DNA of 22,391 nucleotides from an actinobacterium acAMD-2. Lineage in GTDB: Bacteria; Actinomycetota; Actinomycetes; UBA12327. The DNA lies in contig JNSE01000002.1 of NCBI GenBank assembly GCA_000754455.1, positions 1 to 22,391 of the forward strand, written 5' to 3'. A program made the position numbers and the translations under genes. Shown here one piece after another: positions 7,159 through 15,323 of the stretch (within the stretch, counting starts at the first letter, position 1; every line of letters begins with the position of its first letter). Below the pieces are notes generated by a model. That model was not told the DNA's origin. It searched no databases and saw nothing but the letters and a program-made list of their open reading frames with translations.

Positions 7159-7863
7159 CTAGAGATTCGCCCCTGGTTTGGCCACGCCCAGCCAGGCAAT
7201 AACGATCACCAAAGTCCAGATCACATAGACGTACGGGGTGGCCCGAGCCATCGAGCCGGCGATCGCACGCTCGGCCGCCTCGCTCGAACCATCAATGATC
7301 AAGGACTTGAACCCGCCAGAAAATGGTTTGAGGCTCAGGCGGATTAGCAGGCCACACAAAATGGTCACGCCGTAAAGCAAGATCTTCAGGCCTAGCCACT
7401 TGGGATTGGTTTGGACACCGAATGGATCCGTAACCACTATCGCATAAATTCCGCTTATCGCGGTGCCGGCAATAACCACAATACGGACCGCATAATCCAG
7501 CTTCAAGCTGAGCAACTTTATCGGCTTGTCACCAGCAACGTTGTGCTCGACCAAGACCAATGCGACCCACAATGCGGTGAATAACACCACCGGAATGGCA
7601 AGCAATTTAAATTGCTGACCACGAGGATCAGCGACGATTAAAAGTGTGCCTGACGCTAAGAACAACGGCATACACAACCGGGGTCCCATGTCACAAAACG
7701 CCATGATCTTCAATGAAATGCGTCGGGCATCCACGCTCAACTCAGGTTTAGTGACCTGACGACTGGAGTAGTACGTACCCAAGTCCCCACCTAACCAAAA
7801 GGTCAGAAGCAGCAAGTGGATAAGGATGAGGATGGAGAAGAGAAAATTCGGCGGTTGTCCCAT
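7159..7863 (-). CDS. Multi-pass integral membrane protein of unknown function (CopD-like)
   Basis: A 234-aa membrane protein with about six hydrophobic segments (near residues 8-28, 60-77, 86-107, 124-146, 158-177, 210-229). The first segment carries H16 followed by FWLGGDLGTYYSSR; a later PRLCMPLFLASG lies at the second segment. A His in a membrane helix next to a W-x-GGD motif is reminiscent of CopD-like and other haem- or metal-binding membrane proteins, but I cannot name the family with certainty. The ATG at 7863 has no visible Shine-Dalgarno. It is the last gene of the minus-strand menaquinone run, 78 bp after the DUF4229 gene, so a respiratory or redox role is plausible but unproven. 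Confidence 0.75.
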   Translation of the reverse strand: MGQPPNFLFSILILIHLLLLTFWLGGDLGTYYSSRQVTKPELSVDARRISLKIMAFCDMGPRLCMPLFLASGTLLIVADPRGQQFKLLAIPVVLFTALWVALVLVEHNVAGDKPIKLLSLKLDYAVRIVVIAGTAISGIYAIVVTDPFGVQTNPKWLGLKILLYGVTILCGLLIRLSLKPFSGGFKSLIIDGSSEAAERAIAGSMARATPYVYVIWTLVIVIAWLGVAKPGANL

Positions 7864-7941
7864 GGGTCAAAACGATACTCACTAGTAGGAGCGCGGCGAC
7901 CAACCTAGGTCTGTGTTCGCCGTCACGGAGCCCACGATCCC

Positions 7942-8241
7942 TCAGGATTGTTCGCGCTGAGCCCGAGCCGCATCATCGGCCTCATCTTCAGCGGACGCGG
8001 ATTCATCTATGCGGTCACTGATCCGGCCTAGCGGGGATTTCCACGGGCCCTTGGGTTTGTGGTCCTTGCTAGCACCGATTTGGCTGCGCACATTGCGCAA
8101 GATGACCAAACTCACCAAGCCCGAAACCAAAATGCCGATCAAGGCACACAAGAACAAATCTTTGACACCCACCAGGTACAGGGCTATCGCCGTCCCGAGG
8201 AACAACGCGACACGAAGTGCGGTGTAACGAAGCAAGGCCAC
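7942..8241 (-). CDS. DUF4229 small membrane protein
   Basis: A 99-aa protein with two hydrophobic segments (about 9-27 and 30-48) and a hydrophilic, acidic C-terminal tail (DESASAEDEADDAARAQREQS). The RYTALRVALFLG start and the SLVILRNVRSQI end of the second helix match the actinobacterial DUF4229 family, whose function is unknown. The start is GTG at 8241, five bases after the mqnE stop codon, with GGAG inside the end of mqnE as a possible ribosome site. The tight spacing implies co-translation with MqnE. A GTG start and short length make it easy to overlook. Confidence 0.8.
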   Translation of the reverse strand: MALLRYTALRVALFLGTAIALYLVGVKDLFLCALIGILVSGLVSLVILRNVRSQIGASKDHKPKGPWKSPLGRISDRIDESASAEDEADDAARAQREQS

Positions 8242-8246
8242 GGTGA

Positions 8247-9383
8247 TCAGGCTCCGATGGACTGCGGCTTTTGCCGGCGTTCGGGGTCGGGACCGTCAAA
8301 AGTTTCGATCACTTCGTACAACGTGTTGCGCTCCTTGGGAACAAACCCTGCATCGCGAATCAACTCGAGTAGGTCAGTGCGTGTGAGCTTGTCGGGAGTA
8401 CCAAAACCATCGGCATCGTGGGTGATCTTGTATTCCACGACACTGCCGTCGAGGTCGTCCACACCGAAATTCAAACTCAACTGAGCAGTGGTCAATCCGT
8501 GCATAACCCAGAAGCACTTCACGTGCGGGACATTGTCAAAAAGCAACCGCGAGACCGCAAAGGTCTTGAGAGCTTCAGCGCCAGTAGCCATCGGCAGGTG
8601 GCTCAAACGGTTGTTGTCGTTGTGGAACCGCAAGGGGATGAACGTGATGAACCCACCAGTTTCGTCCTGCAATTCGCGCAAGCGCAGAACGTGATCCACC
8701 CGATGACGAGGCTCTTCAATGTGGCCATACAGCATCGTGGCTGGCGTCTTCATACCTTTGCTGTGTGCCAGTCGGTGAATACGTGACCAGTCTTCCCAGT
8801 GTGTGTCATGGTCAACGATTTGCTTGCGGATGTCCCAATCAAAGATTTCCGCACCGCCACCGGTGAGTGAACTCAAGCCAGCATCGATCAATTCATCCAA
8901 AATCTCGTCAGCGCTGAGTCCGCTAATGCGCTCAAACCAGTGGATCTCTGTTGCGGTGAACGCCTTCAACGCAACATTGGGTCCCAAAGTAGCGCGCAAC
9001 TCACTCAAACTCTTCGGGTAATAACGCCAGGGCAACGTCGGGTGCAAGCCATTCACGATGTGAAGTTCGGTCAATCCCTCAGGTGCCATGGCCTCAGCTA
9101 GGCGCACGGCCTCTTCGATGCGCATCGTGTACGCATCGGCTTCGCCTGGCTTACGCTGGAACGAGCAGTAGGCGCAACTCGCGCTACATACATTGGTCAT
9201 GTTCAGGTGACGGTTCACATTGAAATACACCGCGTCACCATTGAGTTCAGTGCGCTTGGCATGAGCCAACTGGCCCAGCCACATCAAGTCATCGGTTTCA
9301 TACAGCGCCACTCCGTCGTCAAAACTCAGCCGTTCGCCAGCAGAGATCTTGTCTTCGAGTTCGCGCTTTAGCCCTGAATCCAT
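8247..9383 (-). CDS. mqnE: Aminofutalosine synthase MqnE (radical SAM)
   Basis: A 378-aa cytoplasmic radical SAM enzyme. MqnE joins the product of MqnA to an adenosyl radical from S-adenosylmethionine to give 6-amino-6-deoxyfutalosine. The 4Fe-4S ligands are in the C-x3-C-x2-C motif CSASCAYC (C66, C70, C73). The downstream text HIVNGLHPTLPWRYYPKSL and KAFTATEIHWFERISGLS is characteristic of MqnE and separates it from the related cyclase MqnC. Length is normal for the family. The ATG at 9383 has GTGAGG a few bases upstream. It is 33 bp downstream of the UbiX-type gene and 5 bp upstream of the DUF4229 gene. MqnB, MqnC and MqnD are not in this window. Confidence 0.93.
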   Translation of the reverse strand: MDSGLKRELEDKISAGERLSFDDGVALYETDDLMWLGQLAHAKRTELNGDAVYFNVNRHLNMTNVCSASCAYCSFQRKPGEADAYTMRIEEAVRLAEAMAPEGLTELHIVNGLHPTLPWRYYPKSLSELRATLGPNVALKAFTATEIHWFERISGLSADEILDELIDAGLSSLTGGGAEIFDWDIRKQIVDHDTHWEDWSRIHRLAHSKGMKTPATMLYGHIEEPRHRVDHVLRLRELQDETGGFITFIPLRFHNDNNRLSHLPMATGAEALKTFAVSRLLFDNVPHVKCFWVMHGLTTAQLSLNFGVDDLDGSVVEYKITHDADGFGTPDKLTRTDLLELIRDAGFVPKERNTLYEVIETFDGPDPERRQKPQSIGA

Positions 9384-9416
9384 AACCTCACCCTACGCCG
9401 ACCTATCGCCACAGAC

Positions 9417-10073
9417 TCAGCGTGGTTCATCCGATTGTCCCGCCTTGCGGGCTGCACCGAGTTCACCCTGCCAACGCGTAAACAGGTTGTTCGAAACCCC
9501 CAACACGTCCAGGACTTTGCCCGCAACAAAATCCACAAGCTGCTGCATATGTGTTGGACCGTGATAGAACGCCGGGTTACAGGGCAACACCACAGCCCCG
9601 GCCGTATCAAGTGTCAGCATGTGTTCAAGCGTGGAGCGCGTAAAGGGAGTCTCTCGAACACACACGACCAACGGGCGTCGCTCCTTCAAGGTCACATCCG
9701 CGGCGCGTTGCAAGAGGTCTTTACTCAGTCCCATCGCAACCCCTGCCACGCTTGCCGTGCTCGCAGGGACGACCACCATGCCTTTGGCAGGGTAGGAACC
9801 AGAGGATGGTCCCGCGGCAAAATCGGTGGAAGCCCACAACACCACATCAACATCGGTTGTGTCGCGATTAAGCAGCACCGCAAGGTCTTCGCGCCAATGG
9901 GCATCACGCCAAGCCAAACCGATTTCATCGAGAATCGTTAAACGTGCAGACTTTGACACCACGAGGTCTACTGCTTCACCGGCGTCGAGTAATCCGTTAA
10001 TAACCGCCGCGGCATAGGCGGTCCCGCTGGCGCCGGATATCCCGACGATCCAAGGCTGACGTGGTGAAGTCAC
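9417..10073 (-). CDS. ubiX: UbiX-family flavin prenyltransferase (MqnM-type, menaquinone pathway)
   Basis: A 218-aa flavoprotein of the UbiX/Pad1 family. UbiX enzymes attach a dimethylallyl group to FMN, making the prenylated FMN cofactor needed by UbiD-type decarboxylases. Motifs: GISGASGTAYA near the N-terminus (FMN phosphate binding), SGSYPAKGMVVVPASTAS and GLSKDLLQRAADVTLKERRPL (cofactor and prenyl phosphate site), and R-ETPF. The start is GTG at 10073 without a clear Shine-Dalgarno. Its UbiD partner is encoded 1 kb upstream in the same run, with mqnP between them, the arrangement seen in Streptomyces menaquinone loci (mqnL, mqnP, mqnM). Confidence 0.9.
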   Translation of the reverse strand: MTSPRQPWIVGISGASGTAYAAAVINGLLDAGEAVDLVVSKSARLTILDEIGLAWRDAHWREDLAVLLNRDTTDVDVVLWASTDFAAGPSSGSYPAKGMVVVPASTASVAGVAMGLSKDLLQRAADVTLKERRPLVVCVRETPFTRSTLEHMLTLDTAGAVVLPCNPAFYHGPTHMQQLVDFVAGKVLDVLGVSNNLFTRWQGELGAARKAGQSDEPR

Positions 10074-10126
10074 AGGTCAACTGTGGTGCATGACCTAGTC
10101 AGTGCGCCACTCGCCCAACAATATTC

Positions 10127-11032
10127 CTAGACCGACAGCCCTAGCGCCCAGAAGTTGAGCAAGGCAAAGGCGAACAAGCCCAATCCAACGAAGCCATTGA
10201 CAGTAAAGAAGGCACGATTGACTCGGCTCAGATCATCGGCCTTGACCAAGGAGTGCTCATAAGCCAAAGCGCACGCGGTGAAAGCCACACCCACCCACCA
10301 CCATGGCGAGCAGTCGGTAGCCAGTCCAAAACCAATCAGCGCAAGCAGCGTCAGGACGTGAATGAAGCGAGCCGCTAACAACGCATTGCGTACACCGAAA
10401 CGAGCGGGCGTTGATTTGACACCCTCGCTGCGATCAAAGTCCACGTCTTGACTGGCATAGATCAAATCGAAGCCGCCGATCCACGTGCCTACCGCTAGGC
10501 CCAGCCATACAGCCGGCGCAGGAGACGGCGAGGTCAAACTTGCGGTCACCGCAACCCAGGCACCAACAGGCGCGACGAATTGAGCGATTCCCAAAATTGC
10601 GTGCGGGAAATTCGTGAATCGTTTGGCATAGGGATAAACAATCAATGGTGCAACGGCCAGAGGTGCAAGCAGCACACACCACCAATTAAGGGCAGCACAA
10701 GCACCGAGGAACACCAGCAACGAAACGGCTGCACCCACGTTGGCGGTACGCACACTCACCGCGCCCGTTACCAATTCACGTTGTGCAGTGCGGGGATTGG
10801 CTGCGTCTATTTCACGATCAATAATGCGATTCGCTGCCATCGCGAAGGTGCGAGCCCCCACCATGGCCACGATGATCAGCACGAGTTCGACCCACGCAAC
10901 AGTTCCCATGCTCGCCTGCATCGCTGCCAGCGCCCCGATGAGGGCAAAAGGCAAAGCAAACACGCTGTGTTCAATCGTGACCAACCGCAAAAAGGAACGG
11001 ACGGCGTGAGAACTGGCTTGGTCGTGGCTCAT
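10127..11032 (-). CDS. mqnP: Menaquinone biosynthesis prenyltransferase MqnP (UbiA family)
   Basis: A 301-aa integral membrane enzyme of the UbiA superfamily that attaches the polyprenyl side chain to the naphthoate product of the futalosine pathway. Two Asp-rich motifs that bind Mg-diphosphate are visible: NRIIDREID in the first half and DVDFDRSEGVKSTPARFG in the second. About eight to nine hydrophobic helices follow the usual fold. I chose the ATG at 11032 (MSHDQASSHAVRSFLRLVTIEH); the longer reading from 11125 would run into the 3' end of the UbiD gene and adds 31 residues with no family likeness. The gap to the UbiD stop codon is 11 nt, so the two genes are probably one transcript. Confidence 0.9.
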   Translation of the reverse strand: MSHDQASSHAVRSFLRLVTIEHSVFALPFALIGALAAMQASMGTVAWVELVLIIVAMVGARTFAMAANRIIDREIDAANPRTAQRELVTGAVSVRTANVGAAVSLLVFLGACAALNWWCVLLAPLAVAPLIVYPYAKRFTNFPHAILGIAQFVAPVGAWVAVTASLTSPSPAPAVWLGLAVGTWIGGFDLIYASQDVDFDRSEGVKSTPARFGVRNALLAARFIHVLTLLALIGFGLATDCSPWWWVGVAFTACALAYEHSLVKADDLSRVNRAFFTVNGFVGLGLFAFALLNFWALGLSV

Positions 11033-11043
11033 GGGCGAAGAAC

Positions 11044-12495
11044 TCACGGCGCCAATCCATAGGAGGCCCAGCGCTGATTGACGAGGTCCACAATGCGGGG
11101 GTCTTGTTCCACCGCATCGGGCCATTCGCGGGTGTACCCCTCGTCGGCGCGCTTGGCGGTGGCATCAATACCGAGCTTTCCGCCCCAAAACTGCTGGTAC
11201 GAACTGTGATCCAGGTGATCCACTGGGCCAGTCGTGTGGAGCACATCGTGGTCATAGTCAACGTTGCCCAAAACTTGCCACGCAACTTCGGCGTAGTTGT
11301 GCACATCAACGTCTTTGTCAACCACGACTATCAATTTGGTCAACGACATTAGACCAGCGCCCCACAGTGCGCTCATCACCTTCATCGCATGCTTGGGGAA
11401 CTTCTTATCAATACTGACAATCACGCAGTTATGAAATGCGCCGTACTCCGGCAAGTGATAATCAACAATCTCTGCATGCGTCAACTGCAACAACGGCAAG
11501 AAGATTCGTTCAGTGGCCATGCCGATGGGTCCATCTTCCTGAGGCGGACGCCCCACGACGATGGATTGATACACCGGGTTAGTCGTCATCGTCATTGTGT
11601 CCACGGTCATGACCGGAAAGTCTTCTTGCGGGGTGTAGTAACCCGTGTGATCTCCAAAAGGACCTTCGGGCATGCGAGCACCAGGTTCAATCCAGCCCTC
11701 AAGCACGATTTGAGCACCCGCCGCGACCTGCAAGGGCACCGTCAAGCAGTCAACAAGCTCGATGCGCTCGCCCGCTAGGAATCCGGCAAACAAATATTCA
11801 TCAATTTCAGCGGGCAAAGGTGCGCTGGCAGCATACGTAACTGCGGGTGGACAGCCGAAAGCGATCGCCACCGGAAGTCGCTCACCGCGACGTTCAGCCA
11901 CTGCGTGGTGAGCATTGCTGTCTTTGTGAATTTGCCAGTGCAAACCGATCTGATTGCGGCTGTGCTTTTGTAAGCGGTACATCCCTAAGTTGCGGTCGCC
12001 GGTTTCCGGGTGCTTGGTGTGCGTCAATCCCAAATTGAGAAACACACCAGCATCGTCGGGCCACTGCTTGATACCGGGAAGAAGATCAAGATCGACTTCA
12101 TCACCGCGCAGCACAACGGATTGCACCGCTGATTGCTTCACTACTTTCGGCGGAGCACTACGCAGCTGCATGACTTTGCCCAAAGCGTCCTTTACGCCGC
12201 CGACACCCTTGGGAAGTTCGGGCTTCAGGAGTTCACGAATGCGCTGACCGATCTCGTCTAAGTCACTCACACCTAACGCGGCAGCCATCCGTTCCGTTGT
12301 TCCAAAAACATTGATGGCCAGCGGAATCTGACTGCCTCGGACGTTGTCAAAGATCAACGCCGGACCACCAGCGCCGACCACGCGGCTCACGATTTCAGCC
12401 ACTTCGAGTTCGGGATCAACCTCCGCACTGATGCGATGCAACTGCCCCTTGGATTCAAGGTCAGCAAGGAAGGACGGCAAGTCAGCGTTAGTCAC
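11044..12495 (-). CDS. mqnL: UbiD-family decarboxylase of menaquinone synthesis (MqnL-type)
   Basis: A 483-aa prenylated-FMN-dependent decarboxylase, expected to remove the carboxylate from the 1,4-dihydroxy-6-naphthoate-derived intermediate. Family landmarks: LPSFLADLESKGQLHRI at the N-terminus, NLGMYRLQ plus QIGLHWQIHKDSNAHH, RLPVAIAFGCPP, and ARMPEGPFGDHTGYYTP near the active site. I set the start at GTG 12495 because this gives the normal UbiD N-terminus; the longer reading to 12600 adds 35 residues without family likeness and would overlap the divergent gene at 12532. No Shine-Dalgarno is evident, and GATGAT six bases upstream could be a -10 element for a leaderless transcript. It leads the run that continues with mqnP, ubiX and mqnE. 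Confidence 0.9.
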   Translation of the reverse strand: MTNADLPSFLADLESKGQLHRISAEVDPELEVAEIVSRVVGAGGPALIFDNVRGSQIPLAINVFGTTERMAAALGVSDLDEIGQRIRELLKPELPKGVGGVKDALGKVMQLRSAPPKVVKQSAVQSVVLRGDEVDLDLLPGIKQWPDDAGVFLNLGLTHTKHPETGDRNLGMYRLQKHSRNQIGLHWQIHKDSNAHHAVAERRGERLPVAIAFGCPPAVTYAASAPLPAEIDEYLFAGFLAGERIELVDCLTVPLQVAAGAQIVLEGWIEPGARMPEGPFGDHTGYYTPQEDFPVMTVDTMTMTTNPVYQSIVVGRPPQEDGPIGMATERIFLPLLQLTHAEIVDYHLPEYGAFHNCVIVSIDKKFPKHAMKVMSALWGAGLMSLTKLIVVVDKDVDVHNYAEVAWQVLGNVDYDHDVLHTTGPVDHLDHSSYQQFWGGKLGIDATAKRADEGYTREWPDAVEQDPRIVDLVNQRWASYGLAP

Positions 12496-12531
12496 GGTGC
12501 AATCATCGCAGGTGCGCTCTAGACTGGCTTT
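12496..12531. promoter_or_regulatory. Short divergent promoter gap, possibly two leaderless start sites
   Basis: Only 36 bp separate the GTG of the UbiD gene (minus) from the GTG of the PLDc_N gene (plus). On the plus strand TAGACT ends 6 bp before the GTG at 12532; on the minus strand GATGAT ends 6 bp before the GTG at 12495. Both are placed like -10 boxes of leaderless genes, which are common in actinobacteria, and neither start has a Shine-Dalgarno. The -35 regions would lie inside the opposite gene. This is inferred from position. Confidence 0.35.
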
Positions 12532-12831
12532 GTGGTTCGCATTCTGTTGTACGCAGTCCCAGTAATCCTTGGGGTCTGGGCCCTCGTTGACTGCGCCCAA
12601 ACAGCCAAGCGGGACGTGCGGAGACTGCCACGGGCAGCATGGATCCTGATCATCGTGATGGCGCCCATCGTTGGGTCTGTGGCCTGGCTAACCGTTGGTC
12701 GCCGCAAGGGATCAGGTCCGCGACCAGCACCTCGTCCCGTGGCCCCCGATGATGATCCCGATTTTCTGCGCGACCTAGACCGCAAAAAGCCTCGTCGCGA
12801 CGACAAACCTGGCGAAACACCGTCAAGCTGA
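12532..12831 (+). CDS. PLDc_N domain small membrane protein
   Basis: A 99-aa protein with two hydrophobic helices (about 3-20 and 36-55) and a long basic, proline-rich cytoplasmic tail. The pattern RILLYAVPVILGVWALVDCAQ followed by RRLPRAAWILIIVMAPIVGSVAWLTVGR is the phospholipase D nuclease N-terminal (PLDc_N) domain, here alone without a catalytic HKD domain, as in many short actinobacterial proteins. Its biochemical role is unknown. It is the only plus-strand gene between the menaquinone and cytochrome c blocks, divergent from the UbiD gene and ending 10 bp from the convergent ccsA stop codon; no terminator hairpin is visible in that gap. Confidence 0.8.
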   Translation: MVRILLYAVPVILGVWALVDCAQTAKRDVRRLPRAAWILIIVMAPIVGSVAWLTVGRRKGSGPRPAPRPVAPDDDPDFLRDLDRKKPRRDDKPGETPSS

Positions 12832-12841
12832 CTCAGCAGGT

Positions 12842-13810
12842 TTACAGCCCGGAATAAGAGTGCAAACCGGGAAGCCAAATGTTGACGCCAATGAAATTGA
12901 AGATCAACGATGCATATCCCACCAAAGCAACAACCGCTGTCTTGCGGCCCTTCCAGCCCACGGTGACCCGTGCATGGAGGTACCCCGCATAAACCACCCA
13001 GGTGATGAAGGCCCAGGTCTCTTTCGGGTCCCAGCCCCAGTATCGACCCCATGCATTTTCCGCCCAGATCGCACCAGCGATAACCGCAAAGGTCCAGAGC
13101 GGGAAAACAAAAGCAACAATGCGGTAGCCAAGTGAGTCCAACTCCTTGGCCGATGGAACGCGCAACAAGAATCCAGTCTTTGACTGCGCGCTGCGATCTT
13201 CAAAGCGAGCTTTGACTAAGTACAAGATGCTGATGATCGCCGACGTGGTGAACAGCCCAAACGAGATGACGGCAGCGCTGACATGGATCACCAGCCAATA
13301 GGAACGCAAGGCCGGCACGAGTTGACCTGCATCCACATACAAAATGGTCACGGCAAGACCCAAAGCCAGTAGAACTGGCGTAACAATGAAGATCCCCATC
13401 CATCGCAGGTCAAATCGACGATTCAGGAGGAGATAAATACCCACTACAGACAGCGATGCCGTGATGGAGAACTCGTACATGTTGCCCCACGGCACTCGCC
13501 CAGCCGCAATTCCTCGCAACACCGCACCCACGGCATGCAGACCACATCCCAAAACCAAGAGCGACAAGCCAATATTCCCGAAGCGGGTGCGCTGGCTAGC
13601 GGGTCCTAGTTCGACCGGTTCGTCCATCGTCGGATCGACGGAGGCGCTTGCGGGAGCCCCGACCAACACGTCAACTGGGGACACTTTGGCGCGACCCTTA
13701 CGCCCGGCGAAAGCTAGGTCATAGGCCAGCGCAATCATGACCAGCGTGTACACAAACATCGCGGCATAAATAAATTGGTTGCTTAACGTTGCCCATGACT
13801 GACTGTTCAT
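12842..13810 (-). CDS. ccsA: Cytochrome c biogenesis protein CcsA (also called CcsB in actinobacteria)
   Basis: A 322-aa polytopic membrane protein of the CcsA/CcmC/CcmF haem-handling family. It contains the Trp-rich WWD motif (GRYWGWDPKETWAFITW) near residues 257-273 that presents haem on the outer face, and candidate haem-ligand His in HAVGAVLRG, VIHVSAAVISFG and LHSY. With ResB it forms the System II cytochrome c synthase that moves haem outward and attaches it to CXXCH of apocytochromes. The ATG at 13810 overlaps the resB stop codon (ATGA), so translation is coupled. It is the last gene of the operon. Confidence 0.92.
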   Translation of the reverse strand: MNSQSWATLSNQFIYAAMFVYTLVMIALAYDLAFAGRKGRAKVSPVDVLVGAPASASVDPTMDEPVELGPASQRTRFGNIGLSLLVLGCGLHAVGAVLRGIAAGRVPWGNMYEFSITASLSVVGIYLLLNRRFDLRWMGIFIVTPVLLALGLAVTILYVDAGQLVPALRSYWLVIHVSAAVISFGLFTTSAIISILYLVKARFEDRSAQSKTGFLLRVPSAKELDSLGYRIVAFVFPLWTFAVIAGAIWAENAWGRYWGWDPKETWAFITWVVYAGYLHARVTVGWKGRKTAVVALVGYASLIFNFIGVNIWLPGLHSYSGL

Positions 13811-15309
13811 GCGTGACCTTTTTCTTCGCGATTGACCACAGATGCGATGACTGCTTCGACATCAGATTCAATTTCAGTGTTTTCAGTACGTGCCAAACCT
13901 GCAACCGCTACAACCGTACGCCCTTGGTCATCGATTGTCGTGCGTACCCAAATGCGGCGACGGCGCGTAAACAACGACATGATCAAGCCCGCAATAGAGA
14001 CAATTGAGGCAATCAGCGCAACGGGTGTTCCTGGATCGCGTGCAATCGAGAAAGTCGCGAACTGGGAGACACCGTCAAAGGTGATCGTGCCCGCTCCATT
14101 AGGGATTTTCCATGTCTGGCCCGGAGCTAAGGCTTCAATCCCCACCTTTTTCATCTTTGACGTATCAAGCTTGTAAATCGACTGTGGCGCTCCGGTGTTG
14201 AGACCTAAATCACCCACCCATGCGGACATGAACAACCCTGGGGTAACCGCTGCAGGGAATTGAGAAATGGGTCCCAGCTCGGGGTCAATGCTGGTGGTGG
14301 GCAAAAAGATCGCTTGAACGCCCAACTGCCTGGGCTTGGCATCGGGTGACTTGATCACGCCCGAAGAGGAGAAGTTTCCGTCTTGAGGCAAGAAGGCCAC
14401 GCTGTCGTCTAAAACGACATTGCCCTTCCCATCACGCACCGTCACCCTCGGTGCGTAACCCCAACCCACCAAAAAGACTTTTGAGCCATTGACGGCAAGA
14501 GGCTTGTTAACTTCTATTCGAACTGGTTGTGACTGAGCAGCCTGAGTCGCTTGGTAATCAACGTCGGCGTAGAACTCGCGAGGTGCCCCACGCTGGTTGC
14601 CTTCGGTTTCAAAGGAGACCGAGAAGTTGCGAAGGTTAAAGGAAAATGGTGTGAGATTTTCGGGAACAAAAAGGCGCCCAGGTTTAAACGAGTCATATTG
14701 GGTCAACGTATTGGAAAAACCTTGGCCCTCGCGGACGAGAACATTGCCGCGATAGCCGTACAGGCTTCCCGTTGCAACACCAATCAGGATGACCACCAGT
14801 GCGGCATGAAAGATGAGATTGCCGGTTTCGTGCACATACCCCTTCTCGGCCGAGACAAAATCTTCTTCACGCCGAACGCGAAACCCTTGCTTGCCCAAAT
14901 CCTCGGCAGCGTGATCCAGCACCTGCGATGGGGTCGAGGTGACCAGCACGCTTTGGTGCGCCGGCAGCTTTTCCAGTCGGCTGGGGGCTACCGGAGGCAA
15001 AGCTCGCAAGCCCTTCCAATGCGCGCGTAACCGCGGAACCACACAACCAATAAGCGAAACAAACAGCAACAAGTACACCGAAGCAAACCACGGCGACGCA
15101 TAGACGTCGAAAAATCCCAACCGGTCAAGGATCGGACCCGAACCTGGGTGCAAGGCCAGGTATTGCTGAACCTTGGTCGGGTTGATGCCCCGTTGCGGGA
15201 AGAGGGATCCAGGAATGGATGCGAGCGCAAGGAGAAACAGCAAAATCAAGGCGACTCGCATCGAGGTCAGCTGGCGCCAACCCCAACGAATCCATCCCAC
15301 GATTCCCAT
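13807..15309 (-). CDS. resB: Cytochrome c biogenesis protein ResB (Ccs1)
   Basis: A 500-aa membrane protein, partner of CcsA in System II cytochrome c maturation. It has the ResB layout: two close N-terminal helices (MRVALILLFLLALASIPGSLFPQR and SVYLLLFVSLIGCVVPR), a third helix (LIFHAALVVILIGVATG), a large extracytoplasmic domain, and a last helix near the C-terminus (VALIASIVSIAGLIMSLF) followed by a cytoplasmic tail. I place the start at ATG 15309, which gives the usual GWRQLTSMRVAL N-terminus and sits 14 bp after the ccdA stop codon. An in-frame TTG at 15354 would overlap ccdA by 31 bp and is less likely. The gene end overlaps the ccsA start by 4 bp. Confidence 0.9.
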   Translation of the reverse strand: MGIVGWIRWGWRQLTSMRVALILLFLLALASIPGSLFPQRGINPTKVQQYLALHPGSGPILDRLGFFDVYASPWFASVYLLLFVSLIGCVVPRLRAHWKGLRALPPVAPSRLEKLPAHQSVLVTSTPSQVLDHAAEDLGKQGFRVRREEDFVSAEKGYVHETGNLIFHAALVVILIGVATGSLYGYRGNVLVREGQGFSNTLTQYDSFKPGRLFVPENLTPFSFNLRNFSVSFETEGNQRGAPREFYADVDYQATQAAQSQPVRIEVNKPLAVNGSKVFLVGWGYAPRVTVRDGKGNVVLDDSVAFLPQDGNFSSSGVIKSPDAKPRQLGVQAIFLPTTSIDPELGPISQFPAAVTPGLFMSAWVGDLGLNTGAPQSIYKLDTSKMKKVGIEALAPGQTWKIPNGAGTITFDGVSQFATFSIARDPGTPVALIASIVSIAGLIMSLFTRRRRIWVRTTIDDQGRTVVAVAGLARTENTEIESDVEAVIASVVNREEKGHA

Positions 15310-15323
15310 ATGTCCCAAGCCTT

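Noticed and set aside
7894..7922. Terminator between the DUF4229 gene and the next membrane protein gene
   Set aside because: CGGCGA/TCGCCG gives only a 6-bp stem around a 17-nt loop, with no T-run.
12496..12600. 35-residue N-terminal extension of the UbiD protein
   Set aside because: It has no UbiD likeness and would overlap the divergent PLDc_N start.
12519..13052. Minus-strand frame of 177 codons across the PLDc_N gene and the ccsA end
   Set aside because: It is antisense to PLDc_N and overlaps ccsA in another frame; composition is that of a shadow.
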